Below, in pieces: positions 35,583 through 44,654 of a stretch of 64,000 bases of DNA; positions within the stretch are counted from its first letter, which is position 1; each line of letters opens with the position of its first letter. A program made the position numbers and the translations under genes. The DNA is from Salinihabitans flavidus. Lineage in GTDB: Bacteria; Pseudomonadota; Alphaproteobacteria; Rhodobacterales; Rhodobacteraceae. The DNA lies in contig NZ_FODS01000005.1 in the NCBI RefSeq assembly GCF_900110425.1, forward strand, positions 124,001-188,000. Reading direction: 5' to 3'. The notes beneath the pieces are model-generated. The model had not been told where the DNA came from and searched no databases. It was given only the letters and a program-made list of their open reading frames with translations.

Positions 35583-36578
35583 ATGGAAGGAACCGCGCAG
35601 GCGGTGCCGCTGGCCCGGCATCGCCGCTTTCACACCGCAGATCTTGACGAGGCACGCGAAATCGTGTCGCGGCATTTCTGTGCCCATCGCCTTGATCGCA
35701 GGTCGGTCGACGGTCGGTTCGATGCCTGCCAGAATCGCGCGCGAGGCCGCCATGTCTCTCTGAACTATCTGCGCTATGGCGCGGACGTGGCGATTGAACC
35801 CGGTGAGCTTGAGAGCTTCTTTCTCATCCAGATCCCGCTCTTCGGGACGGCCGCGATTCAGAACGGGTGCCGGACCGTCCGGTCCGATCCGCGCACGGCC
35901 AGCCTGCTGAACCCCGACCGGCGCACGAAGATGCGCTGGCATGCGGGATGCGAGCAGCTTCTTGTGCAGATCGACCGCGCCTACATGCACGAGACAGTGC
36001 AACATTTGACGGGCTGCGACATCACCGGCGGGCTCCGCTTCGATCCCCGTCTGGATCTCACGCGTGCGGGCCTGCGCGGCTGGTATCGGGGGGTGCGCGC
36101 GCTTGTCCGCGCCGCCGAGAGCGCAGAGGCGTTCACCGGAACCGATAGCCTGCACCAGCGACTGATCGAGGAAACCCTCGTCGCCGATCTGATTGAGGCG
36201 CAGCCCAGCACCATCTCGCCATTGCTCGACCGGCTGTCTCCGGCAGCCCCTCCTGCGGCGCTGCGCCGGGCGCTCACGGTCATCCACGACCGGATGGAGG
36301 GGCCGCTCAGCCTGCCGGCCATCGCGGCCGCGGCCGGTGTGACACCGCGCTCGTTGCAAATGGCGTTCCGGCGTGAACTGGATGTGACACCGATGCAATA
36401 CCTGCGCGATCTGCGCCTTCGCTTCGCGCGCCACCTGCTGCTGGAAGGCGCCTCCGACATGACGGTGGGGGAGGCATGTTATCGCTCCGGGCACGCGCAT
36501 TTCGGGCGGTTCTCGACAGCCTACCGCGAAAAATTCGGGGAATCCCCGCATCAGACCCTGCGTTGCGAGGTCGCCTGA
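35583..36578 (+). CDS. AraC-family transcriptional activator
   Basis: 331-aa regulator. The N-terminal AraC_binding_2-like domain (about 1-180) includes SLNYLRYGADVAIEPGEL and RWHAGCEQLLVQI. The C-terminal double helix-turn-helix includes LPAIAAAAGVTPRSLQMAFR and MTVGEACYRSGHAHFGRFS. It is divergent from the cupin-FMO pair by about 150 bp and likely activates it. The ATG at 35583 is preferred; a TTG at 35547 is an alternative. It overlaps nothing and is convergent with the oxidase gene by ten bases. Confidence 0.88.
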   Translation: MEGTAQAVPLARHRRFHTADLDEAREIVSRHFCAHRLDRRSVDGRFDACQNRARGRHVSLNYLRYGADVAIEPGELESFFLIQIPLFGTAAIQNGCRTVRSDPRTASLLNPDRRTKMRWHAGCEQLLVQIDRAYMHETVQHLTGCDITGGLRFDPRLDLTRAGLRGWYRGVRALVRAAESAEAFTGTDSLHQRLIEETLVADLIEAQPSTISPLLDRLSPAAPPAALRRALTVIHDRMEGPLSLPAIAAAAGVTPRSLQMAFRRELDVTPMQYLRDLRLRFARHLLLEGASDMTVGEACYRSGHAHFGRFSTAYREKFGESPHQTLRCEVA

Positions 36579-36588
36579 CCAGCCCGGC

Positions 36589-37863
36589 TCAGCGCGCGCC
36601 GGTCAGATGGGCCAGCGTCGCGCCGGCCTCATAGCCGATGGCCCGCAGCCCGGTCAGCCGCTCTGAATAGTGGTCCAGCGGCGCGACGGGCAGGGGGCTT
36701 TCATCGCCGTCCAGAAGCGCCCGCGCCATGCGTATGCCGAACGCCGTGCCCGGCCCGATACCGCGCCCCGAATAGCCATGCACCGCAAGCGCGCCCGGCC
36801 CGGGCCGCGTGATCTTGGGCACGTGATCCGAGGTCATGGCGATCCGCCCTTGCCACGCCATGTCCAGCGGCTGCCCGGCCAATGCGGGAAACAACGCGGC
36901 CAGCTTGCGCGGCGCCCAGCCCCGGTGAAACCCCGATGCGCCATGATCGAGCGCGCCGATCCCGCCGACGATCACGCGCCCCGCCGCATCGGTGCGAAAG
37001 GCAGACATGACCGTCGCCGTGTCCCAGCATCCCTCGCCGCCCGGCAGGATCGTGCGGCGCAGATCGTCCGGCAGCGGGCGCGTGGCCATCTGGAAGAAAT
37101 GCACCGGCACGGCGGCGGGTGGCTCCAACCCCTCAAACGGCAGGTGATAGGCATTGCTTGCCAGTAGAAGCGCCGGCGCACGCACGGTTCCGCCCATGCT
37201 CTCCACCTGCCAAAGATCGCCGTGCCGCCGCACCGCGCTGGCCGGGCTGTGCTCGAAGATTTCCGCGCCCTCCACCTGCGCCGCCCGCGCCAGCCCGCGC
37301 GCATAGGCAAGCGGCTGGATCGTGCCCGCGCGCGGGTCGAACAGCGCGCCGTGCAGACAGGCCGCCCCCGTGCGCGCCGCGGTTTCCGCCTTATCCAGAA
37401 GGGTCACCGGTGCCCCCAGTTCGGCAAGCTGCGCGCACCGCCGCTCCAATTCCGCGCGGCCTGCCGGGGCATGGGCACAATGCAGCGTGCCCCCCCGCGC
37501 CGGCTCACATTCGATGCCGTATGCTTCGATCAACCCGAACACCTGGTCCGGCGCCTCGGCAAGGATGGACGACAGTCTGTCGCCCGCCGTATCCCCCATG
37601 ATCTTGCGAATATCGGCCGGTGGCAGCCACAGCCCGGCGTTGACCAGCCCGACATTGCGACCCGATCCGCCAAAGCCGATGTCGCGCGCTTCCAGAAGGC
37701 AGACGCGCGCGCCGCTCCGCGCCGCCTCAAGCGCGGCGGCGCAGCCGGTGAACCCGCCGCCCACGATCACCAGATCCGCCTCGCGGTCGTCCGTCAGCAT
37801 CGGCGCGCCCCCCTGTTCGGCACAGGTGACGGCCCAAAGGCCGCGTTCGTCCTCCGTAGTCAT
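36589..37863 (-). CDS. FAD-dependent amine/imino-acid oxidase (OrdL/pipecolate-oxidase type)
   Basis: 424-aa DAO-family flavoenzyme. The FAD-binding motif is DLVIVGGGFTGCAAALEAA, followed by GFGGSGRNVGLVNAG, and near the end HGYSGRGIGPGTAFG. The family includes L-pipecolate oxidase (AmaA), PuuB and glycine-type oxidases. The adjacent gene encodes an ALDH7/antiquitin dehydrogenase, which in lysine catabolism takes the product of pipecolate oxidation; this favours an AmaA-like role. It is the last gene of the operon. A strong AAAAAGGGAGG ribosome site precedes the start, 21 bp after the upstream stop. Substrate remains inferred. Confidence 0.8.
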   Translation of the reverse strand: MTTEDERGLWAVTCAEQGGAPMLTDDREADLVIVGGGFTGCAAALEAARSGARVCLLEARDIGFGGSGRNVGLVNAGLWLPPADIRKIMGDTAGDRLSSILAEAPDQVFGLIEAYGIECEPARGGTLHCAHAPAGRAELERRCAQLAELGAPVTLLDKAETAARTGAACLHGALFDPRAGTIQPLAYARGLARAAQVEGAEIFEHSPASAVRRHGDLWQVESMGGTVRAPALLLASNAYHLPFEGLEPPAAVPVHFFQMATRPLPDDLRRTILPGGEGCWDTATVMSAFRTDAAGRVIVGGIGALDHGASGFHRGWAPRKLAALFPALAGQPLDMAWQGRIAMTSDHVPKITRPGPGALAVHGYSGRGIGPGTAFGIRMARALLDGDESPLPVAPLDHYSERLTGLRAIGYEAGATLAHLTGAR

Positions 37864-37884
37864 TTTGCCTCCCTTTTTGGGGTT

Positions 37885-39387
37885 TCAGATATCGAACCTG
37901 ATCCCCTGCGCGAGCGGCAACTCGCGCGAATAGTTGATGGTCTGGGTCTGCCGCCGCATATACCCCTTCCACGCGTCCGAGCCACTTTCGCGCCCGCCGC
38001 CGGTGTCCTTCTCGCCGCCAAAGGCCCCGCCGATCTCGGCGCCCGACGGGCCAATGTTGACATTGGCAATGCCGCAATCCGATCCCACCGCCGACAGGAA
38101 GGTTTCCGTCTCCCGCAGGTCGGTGGAAAAGATGCAGGACGACAGCCCCTGCGGCACGGCGTTATGCAGCGCGATGGCCTCTTCCAACGTCTTGTATTTC
38201 ACCGCGTAGAGGATCGGCGCAAAGGTTTCGTGGTGCATGATCGCGCTTTGTTGCGGCATCTCCACGATGCTGGGCGCGACATAGGCGGCACCCGGGAAAT
38301 CATCCTCGAGCACCGCGCCGCCGCCATGCACCGTGCCGCCTTCGGCCTGCGCCTGCTTTAACGCCTGCGCCATCGCCCCGGCGGCGGCCTTGTCGATCAA
38401 CGGCCCCACCAGCGTGCCATCCTCCAGCGGGTTGCCGATGGGCAGCGTCTCATAGGCCGCGATCAGCCGCGGCAGAAGGTCGTCATAGATATCCTCGTGC
38501 ACGATCAGCCGGCGCAGGGTCGTGCACCGCTGCCCCGCCGTGCCCACCGCCGAGAACACGATGGCCCGCAGCGCCATTTCCAGATCGGCGGAGGGGGCAA
38601 CGATCATTCCATTGTTGCCGCCAAGCTCCAGGATGGTGCGGCCAAGGCGTTTGGCCATCTCGCCCGCCACCGCGCGTCCCATCGGCACAGAGCCGGTGGC
38701 CGACACGATCGCCACATCCTCCGATGCGCTGAGCGCCTGTCCCAACTCATGCCCGCCCACGAGCGTCTGGATCAAACCTTCGGGCGCATCCTCTCCGAAG
38801 TCCCGGCACACCCGGTCGCAGATCCCCTGAACCGCCAGCGCGGTGAGCGGCGTCTTCTCTGACGGCTTCCAGATCACCGGATCGCCGCAGACAAGCGCCA
38901 ACGCCGCGTTCCACGACCATGGCGCGACCGGAAAGTTGAAGGCGGTGATTACCCCGCACACCCCCTTGGGGTGCCATGTCTCGCGCATCGCATGGCCCGG
39001 CCGCTCCGACGCGATGGTCAGCCCGTGAAGCTGCCGCGACAACCCCACCGCGAAATCGCAGATGTCGATCATCTCCTGCACCTCGCCAAGACCTTCCTGA
39101 ACGATCTTGCCGCAATCGAGCGTGACGAGTCGGCCCAGGGCTTCCTTTTCCTCGCGCAGCGCCACACCCAGCCGGCGCACCAGCTCTCCGCGCCGGGGCG
39201 CGGGCACGCGGCGCCATTTGTCGAACGCCCCCGCCGCACGGGCAATCGCCGCCTCCGCGTCGGCGCGCGTGTGTTGCCGCAGCGCCGCCACCTCGGTGCC
39301 ATCGACCGGGGTTGTGACCGTCAGTTCGCCGCCCCGAAACGTTTCGGGATCCAGCCTCGCCGCCTTGAGAATCTCCGTATATGTCAT
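37885..39387 (-). CDS. amaB: ALDH7/antiquitin-type alpha-aminoadipate semialdehyde (piperideine-6-carboxylate) dehydrogenase
   Basis: 500-aa aldehyde dehydrogenase. Catalytic Cys is in GTAGQRCTTLRR and catalytic Glu in ILELGGNNGMI. The C-terminus SGAEIGGAFGGEKDTGGG and YSRELPLAQGIRF is nearly identical in pattern to mammalian antiquitin, which separates ALDH7 from other ALDHs. The reaction expected is alpha-aminoadipate semialdehyde to alpha-aminoadipate with NAD+. The ATG at 39387 has AAGGAG before it and overlaps the upstream stop as ATGA. The neighbouring oxidase fits the pipecolate route of lysine catabolism. Confidence 0.87.
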   Translation of the reverse strand: MTYTEILKAARLDPETFRGGELTVTTPVDGTEVAALRQHTRADAEAAIARAAGAFDKWRRVPAPRRGELVRRLGVALREEKEALGRLVTLDCGKIVQEGLGEVQEMIDICDFAVGLSRQLHGLTIASERPGHAMRETWHPKGVCGVITAFNFPVAPWSWNAALALVCGDPVIWKPSEKTPLTALAVQGICDRVCRDFGEDAPEGLIQTLVGGHELGQALSASEDVAIVSATGSVPMGRAVAGEMAKRLGRTILELGGNNGMIVAPSADLEMALRAIVFSAVGTAGQRCTTLRRLIVHEDIYDDLLPRLIAAYETLPIGNPLEDGTLVGPLIDKAAAGAMAQALKQAQAEGGTVHGGGAVLEDDFPGAAYVAPSIVEMPQQSAIMHHETFAPILYAVKYKTLEEAIALHNAVPQGLSSCIFSTDLRETETFLSAVGSDCGIANVNIGPSGAEIGGAFGGEKDTGGGRESGSDAWKGYMRRQTQTINYSRELPLAQGIRFDI

Positions 39388-40433
39388 GTCCTGTCTCCTT
39401 TCCTGCATATCACGTCGCGCCGCTGATCATCCCGCCCCATGGCGGCCAGCAGCCCGCGCGCGTTCTGCGCTTCTTCGAAATCGGCCTTGCAGGTCATGCC
39501 CTGCCATCCGGCCAGTATGAGCGATTGCGCCACCGCCCCGCCAAGCGTCGTGCCCGGCCCGGTGACAATGAACAGATCGGGGGCGAACTCCCGCGCCGCC
39601 ACGGTGATCGCGCGCGTGAAATCATAGGGCGTGATCACCTGCGCACCGAGCGTGTAGTCATGAAGCGCGGCGCGGTCGGTGCCATGCGGCCACCAGATCC
39701 GCCCCCGCCCGTCGATCACCGGGCGCTCGGGCGCACCGAACAGATCGCGGGGCAGAGCGGCGCGCCCCGCCTCGGCCACCGACGCCTGCATATCGGTGTG
39801 AAACGCCGCGTGACCGGGCAGGCGCATGGGAAAGCGGCCCTCCACCGTTGGTACCGCCGCCTCGAAGGCCGACAGCCCTGCCTCGTTGCCCGCCAGCACC
39901 AGCATTCCGCCAAGCGCAATCGACAGGCCAAGGCGACAGCCCGCCCGCGCGTCAATCTCCGCCACCTGCGCCAGCAGCGCCGCGCGCCGCGCCGGATCGT
40001 CGCGCCAGTCCGCATCCACGACCGGATAGACAAGCTGCCCGCCGATCATATGCTCGTGCATCAGCCGGCCCATGGTGTTGACCACCTCGAACCCGCCCTC
40101 CGGCGTCACCGCGCCGGCCACCGCGAGCGCGGTGTACCAGCCCATCGAATTGCCGGTGACGGCCACCACCTCCACATCGCCGGCCAGCGTCCGCGCATCG
40201 AGTAGACTGCTGGCGTAGATCAGTGGCGAGGCGACATCGCCGCGCGCATAGGTCTTCGCGGAAAACCGCGCCGCACCGTCCAGCGCGGTCAACGTCTCCT
40301 GCCCCTCGGCCGCGCGCCGGTCATCGAACACCGGCAAAAACGGCGCCCCCGCGTGATGCCGCGCGAGATAGCCCAGCTCGGCGCGATTATAGGTGCCCCG
40401 CCCGGGGCAGATCACCACCGCCCGCCGCGTCAT
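39384..40433 (-). CDS. FabD-like acyltransferase with altered substrate-binding residue
   Basis: 349-aa protein of the malonyl-CoA:ACP transacylase fold. The nucleophile elbow is GNSMGWYTALAVAG (Ser in GxSxG) and the second His is in LPGHAAFHTDM. The Arg that in FabD binds the malonyl carboxylate (MRGKFM) is replaced by Met (TMGRLM). An acyl group without a free carboxylate is therefore more likely than malonyl. It lies inside a catabolic operon, not with fab genes. It overlaps the E1 gene and the ALDH7 gene by four bases each. Acyl donor and acceptor are unknown. Confidence 0.8.
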   Translation of the reverse strand: MTRRAVVICPGRGTYNRAELGYLARHHAGAPFLPVFDDRRAAEGQETLTALDGAARFSAKTYARGDVASPLIYASSLLDARTLAGDVEVVAVTGNSMGWYTALAVAGAVTPEGGFEVVNTMGRLMHEHMIGGQLVYPVVDADWRDDPARRAALLAQVAEIDARAGCRLGLSIALGGMLVLAGNEAGLSAFEAAVPTVEGRFPMRLPGHAAFHTDMQASVAEAGRAALPRDLFGAPERPVIDGRGRIWWPHGTDRAALHDYTLGAQVITPYDFTRAITVAAREFAPDLFIVTGPGTTLGGAVAQSLILAGWQGMTCKADFEEAQNARGLLAAMGRDDQRRDVICRKGDRT

Positions 40434-42619
40434 CGCCGCCCCCCCGTCAGCGCCAGCGCCGCGTCCACGATGCCCTCTCGCGACGGCAGGGGGGCGGCAT
40501 AGGCCGGGCCGGTGGCGATGAAGCAATCCTCGGCCACCACCCGCGCCGCCGGTCCCACGCCGTGCTCCGAAAACAGGGTCATCAATCCCTCCGACTGGCT
40601 TGCGGTGCGCCGGCATTCATCGACCACGAGCACCGCGCCGCACCCCTCCACCGCTTGCAAAAGGGCATCCTGCGGCAGCGGGGCCAGCCAACGCAGGTCG
40701 ATCACCCGCGCCTGCACACCCCGCTCGATCAACTCCGCCTGCGCCTGACGCGACAGGTAGGCGCCATTGCCATAGCTCACGATGGCCAGATCTCGCCCCT
40801 CACCATGCACCCCGATCTCGCCCAATGCGATCCTTTCATCGGGGGCCGGATAGGGCCCTATCCAGCCGCCATCGCCCGCCTCGTGCAGATCGCGCATCGA
40901 ATAAAGCGCGATCGGCTCCAGAAACACCACCACGCGCTGTTCCTCGCGCGCCAACCGGACGCATTCGCGCAGCATCCGCGCGGCATCCGGCCCGTTCGAC
41001 GGGCAGGCCAGGATCAGCCCCGGAATATCGCGCAGCACGGCGAGCGAATTGTCGTTGTGGAAATGCCCGCCGAACCCCCGCTGATAGCCAAGGCCGGCGA
41101 TCCGGACCACCATCGGGTTGGTGAACTGCCCGTCAGAGAAGAAGGGCAGGGTGGCCGCCTCCCCCCGGAGCTGATCCTCGGCGTTGTGCAGATAGGCGAG
41201 AAACTGGATCTCGGGCACCGGAATGAACCCGTTGTGCGCCATACCGATGGCAAGGCCCAGAATGGATTGCTCGTCCAGAAGCGTGTCGATCACCCGATCC
41301 GCGCCGAAACGGGCCAGCAACTTTTGCGTCACGCCATAGACTCCGCCCTTGCGGCCCACGTCCTCCCCCATGAGCGTGACCTCCGGCACCTCCAGCATCA
41401 GATCGGTCAGCGCCCAGTTGATCAGCCGGCTCATCGGCTGCGGCTGCTCCATCGCGCGCATGTCGCCGCCAAAGGCGGCGGCGCGGTCCTCGGGCGCGGG
41501 GCCGTTCCTCGGCGCGCAGGGGCGGGGCGGGGGGATCAGGCTCGCACGCACGGCCTCGGCGCTGTCCAGATGCGGCCGTTTGACCGCCTCCGCCGCGACC
41601 CGCTCCACCCGCGCGCGGGTGTCCTCATAGATCGACAGCGCGTCGGTGGGCTCCAGCGCGCCCGCCTCTGCCAGAAGGCGCACGGAATGCAGCAGCGGAT
41701 CGTTGGCCTCCTCGGCCTCCACCTCCGCCCGGGGCAGGTAACTGGTGGCCACATCCGCGCCCGCATGACCGTAAAGCCGGATGGTCCGCAGATGCAGAAA
41801 CGCCGGCTTGCGGCGACTGCGCACATACTCCGCCGCCTGCCGCGCCACGGCGAATGTCTCGTAAAGGTTCAGCCCGTCAGCCCGGAAATAACGCATTCCG
41901 GCCCGGTGCCGCATGGAAGCTTCGATCCAGCCGGCGGGCGTCTTGGTCGAAATGCCGATGCCATTGTCCTCGCACACGAACAGAAGCGGCAGCGGCACCG
42001 CCTGCACCGACGTCCATCCCGCGGTGTTGATCGCCCCCTGCGCGGTCGAATGATTGGCCGAGGCGTCCCCGAAGCTGCACATCGCCAGCCCGCCGTCGGC
42101 CAGCGCGCGATGCTCGGGCGGGCGTCGCCGCGCCGCGCCGATGCCATAGGCCGCCCCCACCGCCTTGGGCAGGTGGCTGGCGATGGTCGAGGTCTGCGGC
42201 GGAATCATTAGCGCCCGGGAGCCCAGAACCTTGTGCCGTCCGCCCGATGTCGGATCCTCGCGCGAACAGGCAAAGGACAGGAGCATGTCCCATGTCATTG
42301 TCTGCCCCGGCACCTGCTGCGCTCGCGCGATCTGGAACGCGGCGTCGCGGTAGTGCAGAAAGGCGATGTCATCAGGGCGCAGCGCATGGGCCACCGCCGC
42401 CATGCCCTCGTGCCCGCTCGATCCGATGGTGTAAAATCCCGTGCCCGCCTTCTGCATCTCCCGGCTCGTCAGGTCGAGCGCCCGGCTCAGGCATTGCGCC
42501 CGGAAAAGCGTTACCCCCTCCGGTGCGGTCAGCCCCGGCGCGGCGCCGCCCCCTGCCGGGAAGTCGCGCGCGGCGACCCGGCGCAGGAAATTGTCGTGAA
42601 CGATGCTGGCGCGATCCAT
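40430..42619 (-). CDS. Fused alpha/beta E1 component of a 2-oxoacid dehydrogenase (TPP-dependent)
   Basis: 729-aa protein. The N-terminal half is the E1 alpha domain with the TPP/Mg motif FGDASANHSTAQGAINTA (here GDA in place of the usual GDG) and the HYRD segment. The C-terminal half is E1 beta, with TLMGEDVGRKGGVYGVT, DTLLDEQSILGLAIGMA and GGHFHNDNSLAVLRDIPG. Branched-chain or 2-oxoadipate-type dehydrogenases are the closest in outline. No E2 or E3 gene is nearby. It is the first gene of the four-gene operon and is divergent from a LysR regulator. A decarboxylase on the lysine/2-oxoadipate route is possible. Confidence 0.82.
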   Translation of the reverse strand: MDRASIVHDNFLRRVAARDFPAGGGAAPGLTAPEGVTLFRAQCLSRALDLTSREMQKAGTGFYTIGSSGHEGMAAVAHALRPDDIAFLHYRDAAFQIARAQQVPGQTMTWDMLLSFACSREDPTSGGRHKVLGSRALMIPPQTSTIASHLPKAVGAAYGIGAARRRPPEHRALADGGLAMCSFGDASANHSTAQGAINTAGWTSVQAVPLPLLFVCEDNGIGISTKTPAGWIEASMRHRAGMRYFRADGLNLYETFAVARQAAEYVRSRRKPAFLHLRTIRLYGHAGADVATSYLPRAEVEAEEANDPLLHSVRLLAEAGALEPTDALSIYEDTRARVERVAAEAVKRPHLDSAEAVRASLIPPPRPCAPRNGPAPEDRAAAFGGDMRAMEQPQPMSRLINWALTDLMLEVPEVTLMGEDVGRKGGVYGVTQKLLARFGADRVIDTLLDEQSILGLAIGMAHNGFIPVPEIQFLAYLHNAEDQLRGEAATLPFFSDGQFTNPMVVRIAGLGYQRGFGGHFHNDNSLAVLRDIPGLILACPSNGPDAARMLRECVRLAREEQRVVVFLEPIALYSMRDLHEAGDGGWIGPYPAPDERIALGEIGVHGEGRDLAIVSYGNGAYLSRQAQAELIERGVQARVIDLRWLAPLPQDALLQAVEGCGAVLVVDECRRTASQSEGLMTLFSEHGVGPAARVVAEDCFIATGPAYAAPLPSREGIVDAALALTGGRR

Positions 42620-42691
42620 GAAAGCCCCGTTTGCGGCCCGCCCATGCCGTTGGCGAATGGGGCAGGGCGGTGAATGACATGCCTTGCCGCA

Positions 42692-42729
42692 GTATTGCGT
42701 TTAATACATCGAATTTCTATTGATAGAAA
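42692..42729. promoter_or_regulatory. Pair of inverted repeats in the E1/LysR divergent region, candidate LysR operators
   Basis: GTATT-N6-AATAC (42692-42707) and TTTCTAT-TG-ATAGAAA (42714-42729) are perfect inverted repeats. Their centres are 22 bp apart, about two helical turns, as is usual for the recognition and activation sites of LysR-type regulators. The region is 136 bp between the start codons of the E1 gene and the LysR gene. Function is inferred from geometry and location. Confidence 0.6.
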
Positions 42730-42755
42730 CGCCCAAGGCCATGAGTTAAAATCAT

Positions 42756-43643
42756 ATGATCGCGCCCCGCCGCTTCCTGCCCTCGATCAACGCGCTTCTC
42801 GCGCTCGAAGCCGTGGACCGGCTTGGAAGCGCCTCGGCCGCCGCGCGCGAGCTGTCGCTGACCCAAAGCGCAATCAGCCGCCAGCTCCGGAAGCTTGAGG
42901 AGCAGATGGGCGCGCCGCTGGTTGACCGGACCAGCCCACGCCTTTCCCTCACTCCCGCCGGGGCCGATTACGTTGCTTCGGTGCGTCAGGTGCTCACCCA
43001 GCTTGCGCAAAGCTCCCTGAAACTGCGCGCCAATCCGCGGGGAGGAAGCCTCGATCTGTCGATCCTGCCGGCCTTCAGCATGTATTGGCTCGCCCCGCGC
43101 CTGCGCGACTTCACCGCACGCCATCCCGAAATCACGCTCAACCTCAACACCCGGCTGCGCCCCTTCGATTTCGGGGCGGAGCCGTTCCACGCCGCCTTTC
43201 ACTTCGGGCGGCGCAACTGGTCCGACGTGCATTACCTGCCGCTCTGGGCGGAAACCGTGGTCCCCGTCGCTGCCCCCGACCTGACGCCCGCGCCCGTGAC
43301 CGCGCCCGGGGATCTTCTGTCGCTGCCGCTTCTGCATCTCGAGTCGCGTCCCGACGCGTGGGAGCGGTGGTTCGCCGCCCGCGACGTGCCGAGCCCCGCG
43401 CTCTCGGGCATGCTCTTCGACCAGTTCTCGACCATGACGCAGGCCGCCATTCACGGGCTGGGCGTGGCCCTCGTGCCGAGTTTTCTGGCCGAGGCCGACA
43501 TCGCCAGCGGCCGCCTGATCGAGGTCAGCGCCGCCCCCCGCATCAGTCTTGGACAATATTACCTCGTCTGGCCCGAGGCGCACGACAGTTACCCGCCGCT
43601 CGTCAGCTTCCGCCGCTGGCTGAGCAAACAGCTCACATCTTGA
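42756..43643 (+). CDS. LysR-family transcriptional regulator (GcvA-like)
   Basis: 295-aa regulator. The N-terminal winged helix contains SINALLALEAVDRLGSASAA and LSLTQSAISRQLRKLEEQ. The C-terminal effector domain resembles the GcvA/AmpR branch (LPAFSMYWLAPRLRDFTARH). It is divergent from the E1/acyltransferase/ALDH7/oxidase operon and is the natural candidate to control it. The effector may be an amino-acid intermediate of that pathway. It ends about 95 bp before sitA. Confidence 0.9.
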   Translation: MIAPRRFLPSINALLALEAVDRLGSASAAARELSLTQSAISRQLRKLEEQMGAPLVDRTSPRLSLTPAGADYVASVRQVLTQLAQSSLKLRANPRGGSLDLSILPAFSMYWLAPRLRDFTARHPEITLNLNTRLRPFDFGAEPFHAAFHFGRRNWSDVHYLPLWAETVVPVAAPDLTPAPVTAPGDLLSLPLLHLESRPDAWERWFAARDVPSPALSGMLFDQFSTMTQAAIHGLGVALVPSFLAEADIASGRLIEVSAAPRISLGQYYLVWPEAHDSYPPLVSFRRWLSKQLTS

Positions 43644-43660
43644 TGATCCGCCGTCTTCAT

Positions 43661-43712
43661 ATTGCAAATCATTCTCATTCTACTTGACATTTGCAAACGC
43701 TTCGCATTTACA
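43661..43712 (+). promoter_or_regulatory. sitA promoter with Fur/Mur-like element
   Basis: AAATCATTCTCATT (43666-43679) resembles the right half of a Fur/Mur box, and TTGCAAA occurs at 43662-43668 and again at 43691-43697. A -35 TTGACA (43684-43689) with a 17-bp spacer leads to a weak -10 TTTACA (43707-43712). A metal-bound Fur/Mur protein would cover the promoter. A Fur-family gene lies in this window at 58240-58650. Promoter and box are inferred by pattern only. Confidence 0.55.
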
Positions 43713-43739
43713 CAAGTAAGACCCCAAACGGAGACCCCC

Positions 43740-44651
43740 ATGCCCCAACGCCCCCTGCGCTGGCTCGCCGCCGCCTTTGCCACCATCTTTCTCGCCCTGC
43801 CGGCCAGCGCCGAAGAGCGGCTCAAGGTCGTCACGACCTTCACCGTGCTGGCCGACATGGCCGCCAATGTCGCCGGAGAGGCCGCCGACGTGGTTTCCGT
43901 CACCAAGCCGGGGGCGGAGATCCACGGCTATCAACCCACCCCGCGCGACATCCTGCGCGCCCATGACGCCGACCTGATCCTCTGGAACGGCCTGAACCTG
44001 GAACTTTGGTTCGAGCAGTTTCTGTCCAATCTGGGCGACAAACCCTCCGTCACGCTCAGCGACGGCATCGACCCGATCGCCATCGGCAGCGGCAGCTATG
44101 AGGGCCAGGCCAATCCGCACGCCTGGATGGGTCTGGATAACGCCCTGATCTACATTGACAATATCGCAAGCGCCCTGTCCGAGCATGACCCCGCCAACGC
44201 CGACACCTACGCCGCCAACGCAGAGCGCTACAAGGACGAGCTGCGCGCCACATTGGAACCATTGCGTGATCGGATCGCGGAGATTCCCCAAGACCGCCGC
44301 TGGCTCGTGACCTGCGAGGGGGCCTTTTCCTATCTCGCCCGCGATTTTGGCCTGAAAGAGCTATACCTCTGGCCGATAAACGCCGATTCCGTCGGCACCC
44401 CGCAACAGGTCCGCATGGTGATCGACAAGGTGCGCGCCCATGACATTCCCGTTGTCTTTTGCGAAAGCACCGTCAACACCGCCCCCGCCAAGCAGATCGC
44501 CCGCGAAACCGGCGCGGCCTATGGCGGCGTGCTCTATGTCGACAGTCTGAGCGCCCCGGGCGGCCCGGTACCAAGCTATCTCGACCTGCTGCGCGTCACC
44601 TCGCAAACGGTGGTGGACGGGCTGACCGGCGCCATGAGCAAGGAGAAATGA
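43740..44651 (+). CDS. sitA: Manganese/iron ABC transporter substrate-binding protein SitA
   Basis: 303-aa cluster A-I binding protein with signal peptide (AAFATIFLALPASA). Metal ligands are visible in GAEIHGYQP (His), QANPHAWMG (His), TCEGAFSYLA (Glu) and LYVDSLSAPGG (Asp). This His-His-Glu-Asp set fits Mn2+/Fe2+ and not Zn2+ binding proteins, which use a third His. The ATG at 43740 begins the signal peptide; an open frame extends 26 codons further. SitB follows after three bases. It delivers metal to SitCD. Confidence 0.92.
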   Translation: MPQRPLRWLAAAFATIFLALPASAEERLKVVTTFTVLADMAANVAGEAADVVSVTKPGAEIHGYQPTPRDILRAHDADLILWNGLNLELWFEQFLSNLGDKPSVTLSDGIDPIAIGSGSYEGQANPHAWMGLDNALIYIDNIASALSEHDPANADTYAANAERYKDELRATLEPLRDRIAEIPQDRRWLVTCEGAFSYLARDFGLKELYLWPINADSVGTPQQVRMVIDKVRAHDIPVVFCESTVNTAPAKQIARETGAAYGGVLYVDSLSAPGGPVPSYLDLLRVTSQTVVDGLTGAMSKEK

Positions 44652-44654
44652 CCC

